Assembly (NCBI GenBank): GCA_963932465.1
Contig: OZ010790.1
Coordinates: forward strand, 97,432,363 to 97,496,362
DNA length: 64,000 nt
Direction of reading: 5' to 3'
Source: Maratus speciosus
Taxonomy: Eukaryota; Arthropoda; Arachnida; Araneae; Salticidae
Shown: piece after piece, positions 22,301 to 34,000 of the stretch
Numbering within the stretch: the first letter of the stretch is position 1
Layout of the letters: each line of letters opens with the position of its first letter
Notes under the pieces: generated by a model
What the model saw: only the letters and a program-made list of their open reading frames with translations
What the model was told of the DNA's origin: nothing
Database searches by the model: none
Translations under genes and position numbers: made by a program

Positions 22301-23393
22301 TCAATTAAAAAAACCCTTAATGGGTTAAAAGTTTGTGACGCAGCACTTTATCTTATTGCTATAAGAATTTTAAATATGGAACTTAAAAATAATGATATCA
22401 AATTTTAAGTGACGCTATACTATTTATTTTATCATTTTATTTTTGTTTTATTTATAATTGCATGCATAAGAATTATGTTAAATTTAAAAAGATGTATAAA
22501 AATTTATTCATTGATGCGTTATCATTCACATTTTTCATAAATTCAAACTATGAGTTTTAAAAGATATGATACCAAAATTTAAGTGACACCTTGATGTAGC
22601 CTTAAGCAATGTTTTAAAATTCAATTTTAATTGTTTTCGATTTGGCTAAATATATTTACACATCTAACCAAAACTTTTAATTTTCCAATACACTGTTAAA
22701 AATACCACTTTCACTGAACCTGTACAATGCACTGTAATGTATTTATATGAATAAATTGATTTATCTTTTGTGCCACGCTATCCGAAATCAAAAGTAAAAT
22801 TTATGTAAGTAATTTCTTTGCATCATTGTATCCAAACTAAGCGAAATATATGCAAATGGATATTATGACGTAAAGAAATCACTTACATAAATTTTACTTT
22901 TGATTTTGGATAGCGTGGCACAAAAGATAAATCAATTTATTCATATAAATAATGTACAGTGCATTGTACAGGTTCAGTGAAAGTGGTATTTTTAACAGTG
23001 TATTGAAAAATTAAAAGCTTCGGTTAGATGTGTAAATATATTTAGCCAAATCGAAAACAATTAAAATTGAATTTTAAAACAAATTGTTTAAGGCTACATC
23101 AAGGCATCACTTAAATTTTGATATCATATCTTTTAAAACTCATAGTTTGAATTTATGAAAAATGTGAATGATAATGCATCAATGAATAAATTTTTATACA
23201 TCCTTTTAAATTTAACATAATTTCTTACGCATGCAATTATAAATAAAACAAAAATAAAATGATAAAATAAATAATATAGCGTCACTTAAAATTTGATATC
23301 ATTATTTTTAAGTTCCATATTTAAAATTCTTATAGCAATAAGATAAAGTGCTGCATCACAAACTTTTAACCCGTTAAGGGTTTTTTTAATTGA
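22301..23393. repeat. 1.1-kb near-perfect palindrome (foldback/MITE)
   Basis: The left arm (22301-22825, about 525 bp) is the near-perfect reverse complement of the right arm (22866-23393, about 528 bp), with only about 40 bp between. Matching anchors: TCAATTAAAAAAACCCTT at 22301 with its complement ending at 23393, and TTTTGTGCCACGCTATCC near 22767 with its complement near 22907. Divergence is a few percent and there are no clear terminal duplications. No reading frame is supported. A foldback transposon or a transposon-mediated inverted duplication is likely. Confidence 0.93.
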
Positions 23394-23394
23394 T

Positions 23395-24460
23395 TGCTAT
23401 TACAGTGCCCCCTTCCGGCAGAATATGCTAAATTCAAGGAGGACCTGCCTGCCACAGCCAAATACATACACAAAAAAATTGGTTCAATTCTATGCATAAC
23501 TTCATACAATTTTTGATGGTACAGCGATACATGGACAGACAGACATTTTGTATAAACATGATTTTTGGGATATCTGACCCCTAAAACGTGTAAATCTGTT
23601 GAAAACCGGAAGTCGAAAAAAAATTTCGATTACAATACTTTCTTCAATTGAAGATAGAAGAAAGTAAAAAAACATAAAAAGTTTTTTAAAAACCTTCTTT
23701 TATAAGCATTCAATGTTCATGATGAAAATCACACCTAATTTCATGACATTAATAAATGTTTTTTTTATTCAAAAATTTCAGTTACTATACATTAATTTGG
23801 CATGGGTATCGAACTAGACATCGAATGAAAAATTCACTACTTTTTTTACACTTGGTAGAAAGCACAAGCAATTTGTTAAAATATATATAATTTTCACTCT
23901 GTTTCTTTTTTTAAATAAGACAACAGGAAACAAAAATTAAAACATTATTTAAACTATCTTTTTTAGATTTCTAAATTGATTTCTCAAGCTGTAATCGTAA
24001 GTTAATTATCATTAATTAATTATTAATCAAATCATTAAATAATAATTTTTTAATGTAATATTACACTCAATTTTTTTTATATTTTCTACTTCTTAGCCTT
24101 TAAAATGTTTCATTGCTGCAGTTTCAGAGCCATTTGGCCGATTTTGGTGAGCACTTATTGGTTCATAATTGAATCCATTGTTGTTTCAACTCGTATACAA
24201 TTGTATGAGTTACAGAGAATATTTGGTGATTTATCACCTGTGGCAGGCTAATGGAATGCCTTAAAATGATTATTTTCCATGAAATGATGTATTAATTTAT
24301 AATTAAATATATTGAAATGTTGAATTGTCATCCAAAACACACCTGTGAATGTTATTTTTATAATTCTAGAATATCAGGAAGTGGGCTAAAAATTTATTAC
24401 AAAGTTCCATCTTTACATACAAAAACCAGATTTGAGTTAAATAAAAGTTTTTTTTACACT
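23395..24460 (+). repeat. Dispersed repeat, copy 1
   Basis: Segments here recur elsewhere in the window. CATTAATTTGGCATGGGTAT (23790-23870) and the TTGCAGTTTCA to TATTTGGTGATTTATCACCTG stretch (24115-24250) reappear at 60335-60420 and 60640-60780 in direct orientation, and at 32880-32990 and 31215-31370 in inverted orientation. At 23635-23670 a hairpin-like ACTTTCTTC...GAAGAAAGT is present. Class unknown. Confidence 0.7.
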
Positions 24461-24539
24461 CTTTTATTTTCTCTCAGTCTTGTTTTAAAAACTATTTTGA
24501 TGTAAAAAAAAAAAATAATAATTAAGTTACAAATAAAGA

Positions 24540-26240
24540 GAAAATTTTGATTAGATTAAAAATAATAACGATATCAAAAGACAAAATCCTTTCCCTTCCT
24601 AGAAATTATGATATCAAGTGCCAGGCTTCTGCCCTCACTCCTAAAGTGATAATGTTATACATTCACTATAGATATGTCATTTGTCGAGGAACAATTCCTA
24701 AAAACGATTTTATCAGAATTGGCCAGAAATTTACCAATTCCTCAGAATTAGTCTAGAAATGTACTGACTCCAAAAAGGACCGATTCCTTGGAATTAGTCC
24801 GAAATGTACCAATTTCAAAAAGGACTGAAGGAATCGGTCAGAAATAAAATTATTCCAAAAAAAAAAAAAAAACAGATGTTGAGCAAGATTCCAAAAAGGA
24901 CCGATTCCTTGGAATTGGTCCTTGATCTTGTAGACTGGCCAGTTTCAATAAATTAAAATATGCTATTTTATTTTTAAATAGCAGATTTGGATTCTGTTAA
25001 AGCGAAATATATTACTTTACTTCAGTTAAAATATTGTCTATTTTGTAGTTATGTAATTATTACCTGTGACTTAATTATATGACTATTGAAGCTTTTTGTG
25101 CTAAATTAATCCAAAAGAAATAATTTAAGAAAAATATTTTAATGTAATTTTTAAGAAAAACAAAGTAAATGCTTGCTTAAACAATAGCAGGAAAAAAAAA
25201 ATATTTTTTTAATTTGGTTAGAAACAGTTTGGAAAAAAATAAGAAATGCATCACCATACCATAATAGCATTTTAATCAACAATCAATTAACAACAACTGA
25301 TTTTAGATCATTTCATTTGTAACCCTTTCCAAAAACTTTCAATCCCATTTTCAACAACATATGGGTCGAATTTCAGAAAACACTTTTTTAATGGATTTTA
25401 TATTATAATAGGAAGTAACAACTAAAATTTTATGATTTTAGTTGCAGGCATTTCAGTTTTGGCTATGCATTGTTGATGTAGTCAGGAAGACCATGTTATA
25501 TATTAAGACTCTCAAATACATTCATTTAATCAATTATGTTTTTTTCCAAAACGACAGATATACATATTTGATTTTATAAAAGATTTTATGCACACACAAA
25601 CTTAATCCTAAAAAAACAGAGTCCTAGGAATTGTTTCGAAATAGACAGACTCTGAAAAAGACTCATTTCCGAGGAATCGTACAAAAATGTACAGACTCCT
25701 ACCGGTTCCGAGAACTGACATATAAACAAAGAGTTACCTAAGGGTGGATTTTGAAGGGGAGTCCAATTATAAGACTTAAATTGTATAGGCCCTAGTGGCA
25801 AACATTAGAACTGGAATAAAATTTCCTACATAAAATAATTAATAGTATAAATAGAGGGTCATTTAACAGTATACTTTCAAGAGGAAACCAAGGATTATAT
25901 TGAATATCGAACAGCTCATTGCCCTAGTGGCCAAAACTGAAGCTACAGTAAAATTTCCTGGATAAACTATTGCAATAAATGAAATGTCACCCAGAGGTAA
26001 ATTTTCAAGAGAATTTAAATTTAATGCCATAAATCATAAAGTCCGGAAATACTTGTATTATGGTGATTAGAAATAATTTCACATAATGAGCAATGAAATA
26101 AACTTTTGAATACAAAATCATCTGTCCCAAAAATTAAAAAATTAATGTGGATGGATGCGTAAGAAAATGGATAGATATGCAAGGAAATGGATGGACATGT
26201 AAGAAAATAAATTAGTATTATTAATATTATGGATTTCATG
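24540..26240. repeat. Low-order repeats with GGAATTGGTCC-type motifs
   Basis: 24690-24930 carries several variants of AAAAAGGACCGATTCCTTGGAATT.GTCC. 25600-25720 carries related AGGAATTGT/AGACTC motifs. 25765-26010 holds two copies of a roughly 140-bp unit with GCCCTAGTGGC and AAAATTTCCT. No transposase or host exon is visible. Confidence 0.5.
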
Positions 26241-26480
26241 TTTGTTCCATTGCGTCTGGATTCATTCCTTAATTTCTTAAAATCATTTCTTTTATCTTGA
26301 AATTGTTCCTCTTAACTCGGAAGCATTTCTTTTTCTTGGAATTGTTCTTTTTTTTTCTCAAAATCATTCCTTTCTGACATCGTTCCATTTTTGGAATTGT
26401 TAATTTCATAGGAACAACTTCAAAAAACTCGTTCCTTTCAATGAACAATTCTTTAAAAGGAACAGTGTTGCCCATCTCTA
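26240..26480 (-). mobile_element. Orphan hAT-like terminus with GGAAC repeats
   Basis: The segment ends in GTTGCCCATCTCTA, in the style of the other TAG-type hAT ends here, preceded by inward iterations of GGAATGATTTT and GGAACAATTCC on the minus strand. I found no matching left end and no 8-bp duplication (right flank ATATGCAC), so it is a tentative fragment. Confidence 0.4.
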
Positions 26481-26679
26481 ATATGCACAACCGCTTAGAA
26501 AACTTTTTTTAAACAACCATTTATTTAATTTTAAAATGTACTGTTATAACTTTCTAAGTTATATATAATTTTTATAGATATAACTTTTTATTATATTAAG
26601 TATAAATTCAGAATTAATACTAACATATTATAAAAAATAAAGATCTACATTTTTAGTTTTTAATGTCTGTTTTACAATT

Positions 26680-27820
26680 TTCCCATTTATATTGCATATT
26701 TTAAAAAAACTTTACTACACCTGTAAGAGATAGTCGTCAGTCTTTATAAAAAATATAGTAAAGCATAAAATTAATAAATGTAACATTTAAAAAAAAAAAA
26801 AAAAAAAAAACATATCCACGAGTTCACACATAGTACAAAATATAGTACAAGAACGTTTTCGCTCCTGCTGCAGTAGCATCATCATTTGTAATTCCTAAAT
26901 GCCTTTGCTTCCTTATTTATCTTGTTTAAAATCAACAGATTTCATAATTTTTCATTTATCCGTTTTTTTTTTCTCCTCTTCCAGCATTTTCTTGCATCGA
27001 TAGTCGCATGTGCCCATTGCAAACTTCAGTTTACAAGTACAGATTTCAATTGCTTCTCGTATTAGGGCATTATGTATACAGTAGAATCTTGTTACAACGA
27101 TTGTCACTTGAATATTATTTTGATAGTTAAATAAAAATCATATTATCCTATTTCATTGTAAAAATATTCACTTTAAGGAATTTTTTATTATAGCGAATTT
27201 AATCAGCACTCCCCAGAGATTTGTTGTAATAAGATTTTACTGCATTTTCATAATTCGCTATTTTCTGTATTTTTAAGATTTCTAAAAGAAAAATAGAAGA
27301 ATGAAAGAAAGAGCATATCAGAGACCTCAAATTAAATAAAGCTCTAGCCAGAAAAAATACAATAACCCCTTAAAAATTGAAACCATAAAAATAGAATTAG
27401 AAATAGAATTAAAAATAGAAATCAGTGAATTATGAAAATTTACAAAATGCCCTAATACGAAAAGCAATTGAAGCCTGTTCTTCTAAAACTGAAGTTTGCA
27501 ATGACATGACACATGCAACTTTCGACTGTTGGTGGAAGAAGGGAAAAAAGAAAGGGATAAATGAAAAATTAGAGAAGCTGTTGACCTTAAAAAAGATAAA
27601 TAAGGAAGCAAAGGCATTTAGAAATTACAACTAATGATGATCTGGCAGGAGCAAAAACGTTCTTGTTGTATATTTTGTATTATGTGTGAACGTGTGGACT
27701 TTTTTTTTATGTTACGTTTATTAATTTTATATAAGATGCTTTAATACAGTTTTTATAGACTGACCAATATGTCTTACAGGCAGTAAAGTTTTTAAAATAT
27801 GCAATTAATGTCTGATAAAT
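26680..27820. repeat. Inverted repeat, arms about 390 bp, loop about 370 bp
   Basis: Left arm about 26680-27072, right arm about 27441-27820. Anchors: GTTCACACATAGTACAAAAT at 26822 pairs with the sequence ending near 27692; CGTATTAGGGCAT at 27058 pairs with ATGCCCTAATACG at 27447. Arms differ by roughly 10-15 percent. The loop contains a small Tigger-like MITE. A 69-codon frame on the right arm (27425-27634) is open, but only short related pieces are open on the left arm. Confidence 0.85.
27079..27242. mobile_element. Small Tigger-like MITE in the loop
   Basis: Left end CAGTAGAATCTTGTTACAAC after TA (27077-27078). The right end, in reverse complement, reads CAGTAAAATCTTATTACAAC from 27242. 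The right flank is CA instead of TA, presumably mutated. Length 164 bp, no coding capacity. Confidence 0.75.
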
Positions 27821-29079
27821 GGCCTATAAAAGGTAAAATTAATGCTAACATTTTATAATTATCTTAATATCTTTCTCTAAAGTTGTAATAGATGGTGACA
27901 AAACAACAAGAAATCTAGAGATCATACATTAGAGAGAGATTGGACATTGGCAAAATTTTCGCCATGTAAATTCCAAAGCAGATGGAATGCAGCAGAACAC
28001 AATGTATTTTTATCAGCATCTAACACTTTATTGTATTAAAATCACGAAAACTTTGTTTTATATGCCTTCAGAGAGTCATTCAGAACATAACTATTCACTT
28101 TAGTGAATAAGAATTTTTAGAAAATGCAATTTTTTTATTTGAATGAATTGCAGGGTTAACATTTTAAATCTAATCGGAGGGCAGACGAAATTTTTGAAAG
28201 AGGTTGCTATATTTTGATATCTGCTCGCACCATTAAGGAAAAAGCACAAAAATGAATTTTCCTGAATTTTTATATTTTTTGTCATACCTTTTTGAGCTAT
28301 CTCAGCAGCAGGATTTTATTTAATTATCAGATTTTGATTTATTTATAGATTTTGTTTTTTCATATTTTTTATTTCTTTCTATACACAGCAGTTCCCTTAT
28401 TTTTTTCTAACCTGTCATTTAATGTTTTAATAACAACACTCATTCTAATACGATATATTTACCAGACGTACATATTTAAAAATATATCAAAGAGAAGTAG
28501 CAGTAAATAACAATCTCTTCAGTGCAGATATTAAATTAAGCTTGAATCATACATATATTTCAATAGAAGTGGTATATCATATGCTCATTTTTTTTTTTTT
28601 TTTACTTTCTTTGAAAATTTCAATGCAAAAATGGTGAAATTTTCAATAATAATTGTTGTTCAGTTCTGCATTATAAATTAGGGATAGTTTAAAAATATTG
28701 AATCCTATGGTTCATTTTCTATCTGATAATTGTTAAAAATTATTTTCTTAAATATTGTGAAGTATAAGCTGTGTGATTGTGATACTGTGAAGCTTTCGAA
28801 GAGAAAAAGAAACAATTTGTTTATAAATAAATATAATACTTCATTTTTTTTTCTCTCAAATTTAAATAAATGTATTTTAGTTTATGTATAGCACAAGAAA
28901 TGCTTTCTGCATTCATAGTTTTATTTAGTGTGGGTATTTAATTTTTACTAAAACTATATAATTTATACGGTTTTGGAAATTTCAGAACCTGTGTTATTTT
29001 TTGTAAATAAAAGTAAAAAGTCGAAATGTAAAAAAGCGAAAAGTCAAAATGTGTTTTTCTGTGCCTTTAAGTTGGGCAT

Positions 29080-29122
<43 letters not shown>

Positions 29123-29649
29123 TAAATAATATTTAAAAAATGAATATTTTAAATATTAATAATTTATAAACGTTTTTACATTTTAAATAGTGCAATACAT
29201 ATAAATTTATTGTGTATTATGTTCTTCAAATGAATCTTCCAAAATGTAAACAAAAATTCATTGTCAACAGCAGATGCCAACTATCTCCAACTGCCAAACT
29301 TAAAAACTCGAAATTATTTTCACGTTTTGCTCATTTGCTACACAAAAAATTAAATCGAAATCAGTTTTTAAATGTACAACAATAGCAACAGAAATTAAAT
29401 TGCTTTGTCTCTGTTATTCATTTTGACCATTGTTAGTTCAAAATTAATACTAATTTATTATTTTGTTATTTTTCTTTCTCCAAATTTAAGATCTTTGAAT
29501 TTGATATTTCTAAGTATCATACATTTAGTGTTGCATAACATTAGCCTTATGTAATTTCATTTGTAATATTTTCTATCTATCATTTTTGTGATTTGTGTCA
29601 TTTAAAATTCAGAATTTACAAATCAGAAATAGTTATAAAAAACAAAATA

Positions 29650-29686
<37 letters not shown>

Positions 29687-30700
29687 CTACCGTTATTGTT
29701 TTGCTTAATGTACAATGACAACACCATGTATTATTTACACACATTACTTTTTTTTGGGGGGGGGGAGGGGGGGGGGGCATTTTGAGAGGAAATTTCTTAA
29801 TGTCATTTAATTTTTTAAATAATCAAAATGCTTGCATTTTTTATGCAATATTAATTACTATTAATAGTATTAGTAATTATCTAACATTCCACTTTCAAAA
29901 TTTCTGTAATCTGGAAATTTCCATAATCCAGAATTGCTGTGGTCCCGATGATTTTGGATTAAAGAAGTTATACTATATCAATATTTCATCATTATTGAAG
30001 CCAAATTAATAATCTCACATTAAACAACTAAGAATTATAAAAAAAATAATAATAATAACTTTTAGTAAATAACAATTAATTTAAAGATTTTATAATAAAA
30101 TATAAAACCAATTTTTGTACAGTACAGAAGAACCTAACATGAAGGTTAATTTTTGGGGGGTTATTATACATTTTTACATTTTTTATTCATGTTAGAAATG
30201 CTAATTCTTTCACAAATAAAATTTGTGGAAGAAATATTAGTATATCATTATCAGTAAGAAAAGCAAAATAAAATATATAAAATCAAATGATTATGTTATT
30301 ATTATGTTATATGAAATAGAAAGCGACGATGACGTAATGACAGCATAGCCAGTTTTTTACAGCACAAGAATTATAGTTCTCATCTCATGAGATTAAAAAA
30401 ATGTATAAGATTTATTTTTTCTTAATCTTATTTAGTTAAAGATTCAATAGCAAAACTAATTAAGAAATTCCAATTCTTATAGTAAGTAAGATCATTATCA
30501 AATGTATAATAAACTGATTTTTGTTTATATAAATCTCAGCAATTACATAGTACATAAAAAGAAAATGCAGTTAGCAAAATGAAACAGGAAAAGCCAGCTG
30601 GTGTGCAGCATTATTTTTTAATTAGAATTTACATGCAAAGAGCTTTTTAAATCTAACCAGGCCAAATAAAGCCGTGGTAACCAATTAAAAAAAAAATTAA
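27820..30700. other. Intronic sequence with long homopolymers
   Basis: No gene found. Long T runs lie near 28590, 29082-29119 and 29650-29681, and a broken G run near 29755-29777. Homopolymers of this length are assembly risks. Confidence 0.5.
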
Positions 30701-30724
30701 TAAAATAAAATTCTAAAAACTTAC

Positions 30725-30796
30725 AAAAAATAGGCAGCATTAAACCAAACAGACAAACTAGAACAGACTTTATCAAGTATCTCAAAAAATAAGCAC
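30725..30796 (-). CDS. ARL6IP5: PRA1-family gene, alternative membrane-segment exon (B)
   Basis: Read on the minus strand this is a 72-nt exon between ...CAATTTTAG (acceptor at 30798-30797) and GTAAGT (30724-30719). Phase and length equal those of exon A at 46622-46693: it starts with GT completing a glycine codon and ends with a lone T that joins TG of the last exon to give Leu. It encodes a variant of the same transmembrane segment, with SVLV.LFG, M.P and aromatic residues conserved: 14 of 24 residues and 49 of 72 bases match exon A. It differs by an Arg and a Lys in the hydrophobic stretch (LRYLIKS where A has VVYMLSS), which could alter membrane insertion. The borders are intact and there are no stops. 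It may be a mutually exclusive alternative or a decaying duplicate. Confidence 0.7.
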
Positions 30797-30799
30797 CTA

Positions 30800-31200
30800 A
30801 AATTGTTAAAGGAAGAATTAAATGACTGACTAATAAATAGTGCCTGCATTGATTCAGCAACATCACTCAACGTAGTCTGTATTGCAATTGAGACTTTAAA
30901 AAAAATGTTTGGCATATAAGACAATTTCTTTTTGTGACTTGCAAAATCGATTGGACTGCTTGGAAAGTTCTGAACATTTTCTGCAGGTGCAAATTTCAGG
31001 TGAAAAAAAAAAAAAAAAAAAAAAATTACACCCTTTTATTTAACTCAACCTGGTTTTTGTATTTATAGATGGAATTTTGTAATCAATTTTTAACCCACTC
31101 CTGATATGCTAGAATTTTAAAAATAAAATTCAAAAATGCGTTTCCGATAACAATACAACATTTTAATATTTTTAGAACTTAATTATAAATTAATAACTTA
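30800..31200. other. Intronic sequence, nothing recognised
   Basis: AT-rich with an A run near 31003-31025. Only the acceptor region of exon B is notable. Confidence 0.45.
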
Positions 31201-31204
31201 ATTT

Positions 31205-31400
31205 TAAGCCATTTTTTCCATTAGCCGACACAGATGATAAAAAGCCAAAGATTTTCTGTAACTCATACAATTGTATGGAAGTTAAAACAACAATGGTTTT
31301 AAATATGCGCCAATAAACCCTCAACAAAATAGGCCAAATGGCTGTGAAACTGCAACAATGAAACATTTTAAAGAATCAAAAGTAGAAAAAAAATTATAAA
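31205..31400 (-). repeat. Dispersed repeat, copy 2 (part)
   Basis: Inverted relative of 24110-24250 and 60640-60780. The complement contains TTTCATTGTTGCAGTTTCACAG, GGCGCATATTTAAAACCATTG and CATACAATTGTATGAGTTACAGA. The rest of this copy resumes at 32880-33100, after the tRNA-like cluster. Confidence 0.65.
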
Positions 31401-32064
31401 CAAAAAATGAAGATTTTAATATTTAATATATATATGCTTTTGTAAATTAATAGTTCAATATAAATTAATTTATGATTATATGCTGAGAAATCAATTTAGA
31501 AATCCTAAAAAGATAGTTTAAATAAAGTACTATCATCTTAAGACTGTTCTCAACTGCTCTGTTCAACAAGTGCAAAACGTTTTGACACATTTACAAATTC
31601 ATTTTTTAATGGAAAAATATAAATGGAAGGCCTGACTATGGAAGCGATTTGAAATAGAGCTGTGTTTCCATTTTTTGATAAATAAATTACCTATTGAGTT
31701 ATAAGTGATTTTGATAACGTGACAAAGATATTTTTCACCCTTCCTTGAGTGGTTATTCTTCTTTCGCGCAGAAATTCAGGTCAAAATGCCCACTTTGACA
31801 ATATTTTCTGAAAAAACTATTGCGTTTGTGAAAAAAAAAAAGGGAAAACACAGCTTGATTACATAGTTTCTGAACAACAACACCTGCTAATTTCATGCAT
31901 TTGCAAATAAAAATAAGTATGTATGACATAATGTATGACATAAAGTTGCCCTTTTGGATTTGATAACAGTCTTAAAAAAAAAACAGAACAAAAATTATAT
32001 ATATTTAATAGGGGAGTTATCACTTTGCTAACTAAGCAAGCGTAGAACTAACAGAGTGAAAAAT

Positions 32065-32130
32065 GTCCAAGCCAGGAATCAAACCCGGAACCCTTGGAAT
32101 AATGCTCCAAGTGCCCTACCATTTAAGATA
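32065..32130 (-). repeat. tRNA-like body, copy 1
   Basis: On the minus strand: an A-box-like TATCTTAAATGGTAGGGC, an anticodon-arm-like palindrome CTTGGA...TCCAAG and a B-box-like GGGTTTGATTC. Not a standard tRNA, because the loop lacks a proper anticodon context. Confidence 0.6.
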
Positions 32131-32365
32131 CGAAGACAATACCCAGCTTAGCATCTCTCACTCACATATATTGATAAGGCTGCAACTGCAGCATAGTCTT
32201 CATGAGCACACAATCCTGCAGGAAAACATGAGACACAAATAAACCTAGCATCAGTGAACACATATATAATTTTAATTAATTTTTCAATTAATATTCAGCA
32301 GTGAAATTATGCTCAAAATTGTTGAATATATTTAATACATGATTTATTACATTGCTAACTAAGCA

Positions 32366-32430
32366 TACCAATAATTGGTAGAGCACTTGGAGCGCTATTC
32401 CAAGGGTTCTGGGTTCGATTCATGGTTTAG
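32366..32430 (+). repeat. tRNA-like body, copy 2
   Basis: TGGTAGAGCACTTGG (32376-32390), CTTGGAGCGCTATTCCAAG as an anticodon-arm-like hairpin, then the B box GGTTCGATTC (32412-32421). Confidence 0.65.
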
Positions 32431-32679
32431 ACATTTTTCACTGTGTTGGTTCCATGCTTAGTTAGGAATGTGATAAATCACGTATTAAATATATTCAATA
32501 ATTTTGAGCGTAATTTCACAGCTGAAAATTAATTAAACTTATATATGTGTTCTCCGATGCTGGGTCAATTTGTGTTTCATGTTTCGCCACAGGATTGTGT
32601 GCTCATGAAGACTATTCCATCTTGTGCTGCAGCTGTAGACTTACCAACATATGTGAGTGAGAGATGCTTAGCTGGGTAC

Positions 32680-32745
32680 CGTCCTTGTAGCTTAAATAGT
32701 AGAGCACTATTTCAAGGGTTGGGGGTTCGATTCTTGGCTTGGACA
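32680..32745 (+). repeat. tRNA-like body, copy 3
   Basis: TAGCTTAAATAGTAGAGCAC (32688-32707), a shortened anticodon arm, then the B box GGTTCGATTC (32724-32733). About 10 bases are missing from the arm relative to copies 1 and 2. Confidence 0.65.
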
Positions 32746-32879
32746 TTTTCCACTCTGTTGGTTCTACGCTTAGTTAGCAATGTGATAAATCACATATTAA
32801 ATATATTCAGTAATTTCGAGTGTAATTTCAGTGCTGAAAATTAATTGAAAAATTAATTAAAATTGTAAAAATTACATTT

Positions 32880-34000
32880 TAAAAAATAAATTCACTTGCT
32901 CTCGCTTGCACTTTCTACCAAGTGTAAAAAAGCAGTGAATTTTTCATAATCGAGTTTGATGCCCATGCCAAATTAATGTATTCTAACGAAAATGTTGGGA
33001 AAAAACATGAATTACAGTCAAAACATTAGGCATGATTTTCAAGATGAACATTGAATGTTTATAAAAGAGTGTCTTCTAAAAAACTATTTTTACTTTTATA
33101 TTTATTATCGTTTGAAAATTAACATTTTAGAGCAGAATGATAAAAAGAAAAGTCTATAAAAATTGAATGGGCTAAAATTTATCATTATCAGAATAGTTTG
33201 ATTGTATTTACAAGATGTTCATTATAAATGACAAAAAGCTGCATTTTATACACTTTAATTAATTTAATAAACAATAAAGGAAAAATCATGCATCAATCAT
33301 AGACTATGAAACACTTTCCAACACGTTCAGAATAATGTAACAAAATTGCACCATTTAATAAATTAAAATATTATGTCTAATTCAACCATATGGAAACGCA
33401 TAACACATCTGACAACCCAATTTCAGCTGTTTCCTTCTACAATTGGAAAATTATCCAAATTCTTTGAGCAGCCCTGTATATGATATATAGATTTGATCTA
33501 TTAATTACATGCATACAAAAATTTAGCTCAGTTAGGAAATATATACCTCAGCTGAAAATTCCCCTTCAGCAATTCCGCTGATAAGGAGAATGGTACATGA
33601 ATTATTTTGTGCAGCCCTGTAAAAGTGCATACTGAAAATGAAACCGCACTTCCAGCAATTATTGCTCAAAGACAGTACCATAACCAATTTCTTTTGCGTG
33701 TCCCTGTCAATAAAAGACAAATGCTATGAATGCCCTATTCTATTGTAATCATCTTGCAGTGAAATTCAGTTATTTATATCAGTTTCAATACATTTGAAAT
33801 AACATAATGCCATTAAAATACTCTGGAAACGACTTTTCCCCATATATGATAATGTAATGGAATTATTTTGAGTTGCCCTGTAAATGAACTATTAATGGTA
33901 CACACTTCATATGCAATTCCAAACATGCCATGGTAAGCATCATTAACATACTTTAACTGAATAGAAATCCGAGTATATTTACGTTACTTAAATGTGTGGA
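32880..34000. repeat. Dispersed repeat, copy 2 (rest), with tandem units
   Basis: 32880-33060 is the inverted relative of 23690-23870. From 33280 to 34000, units of roughly 130-150 bp carry ATGAATTATTTTGTGCAGCCCTGTA-type motifs (33470, 33608, 33703, 33872). Similar units lie at 53285-53530 and 61070-61575. Confidence 0.6.

Larger units (their letters stand above)
31990..32860. repeat. tRNA-like repeat units in inverted and direct arrangement
   Basis: Three tRNA-like bodies sit in related units of about 330 bp. One is on the minus strand (32130-32065), two on the plus strand (about 32366-32430 and 32680-32745). Unit tails share CTTAGTTAGCAATGTGATAAATCA, ATTAAATATATTCA and GCTCATGAAGACTAT. The unit at 31995-32365 is the inverted copy of 32450-32780, with about 85 bp between. 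Confidence 0.85.

Noticed and set aside
26269..26490. 73-codon minus-strand frame rich in Lys, Asn and Arg
   Set aside because: Arises from GGAAC/GGAATGATTTT iterations at a hAT-like end.
32000..32860. CRISPR-like array
   Set aside because: Repeats are long, diverged, inverted and tRNA-like; there are no short regular spacers, and the genome is eukaryotic.
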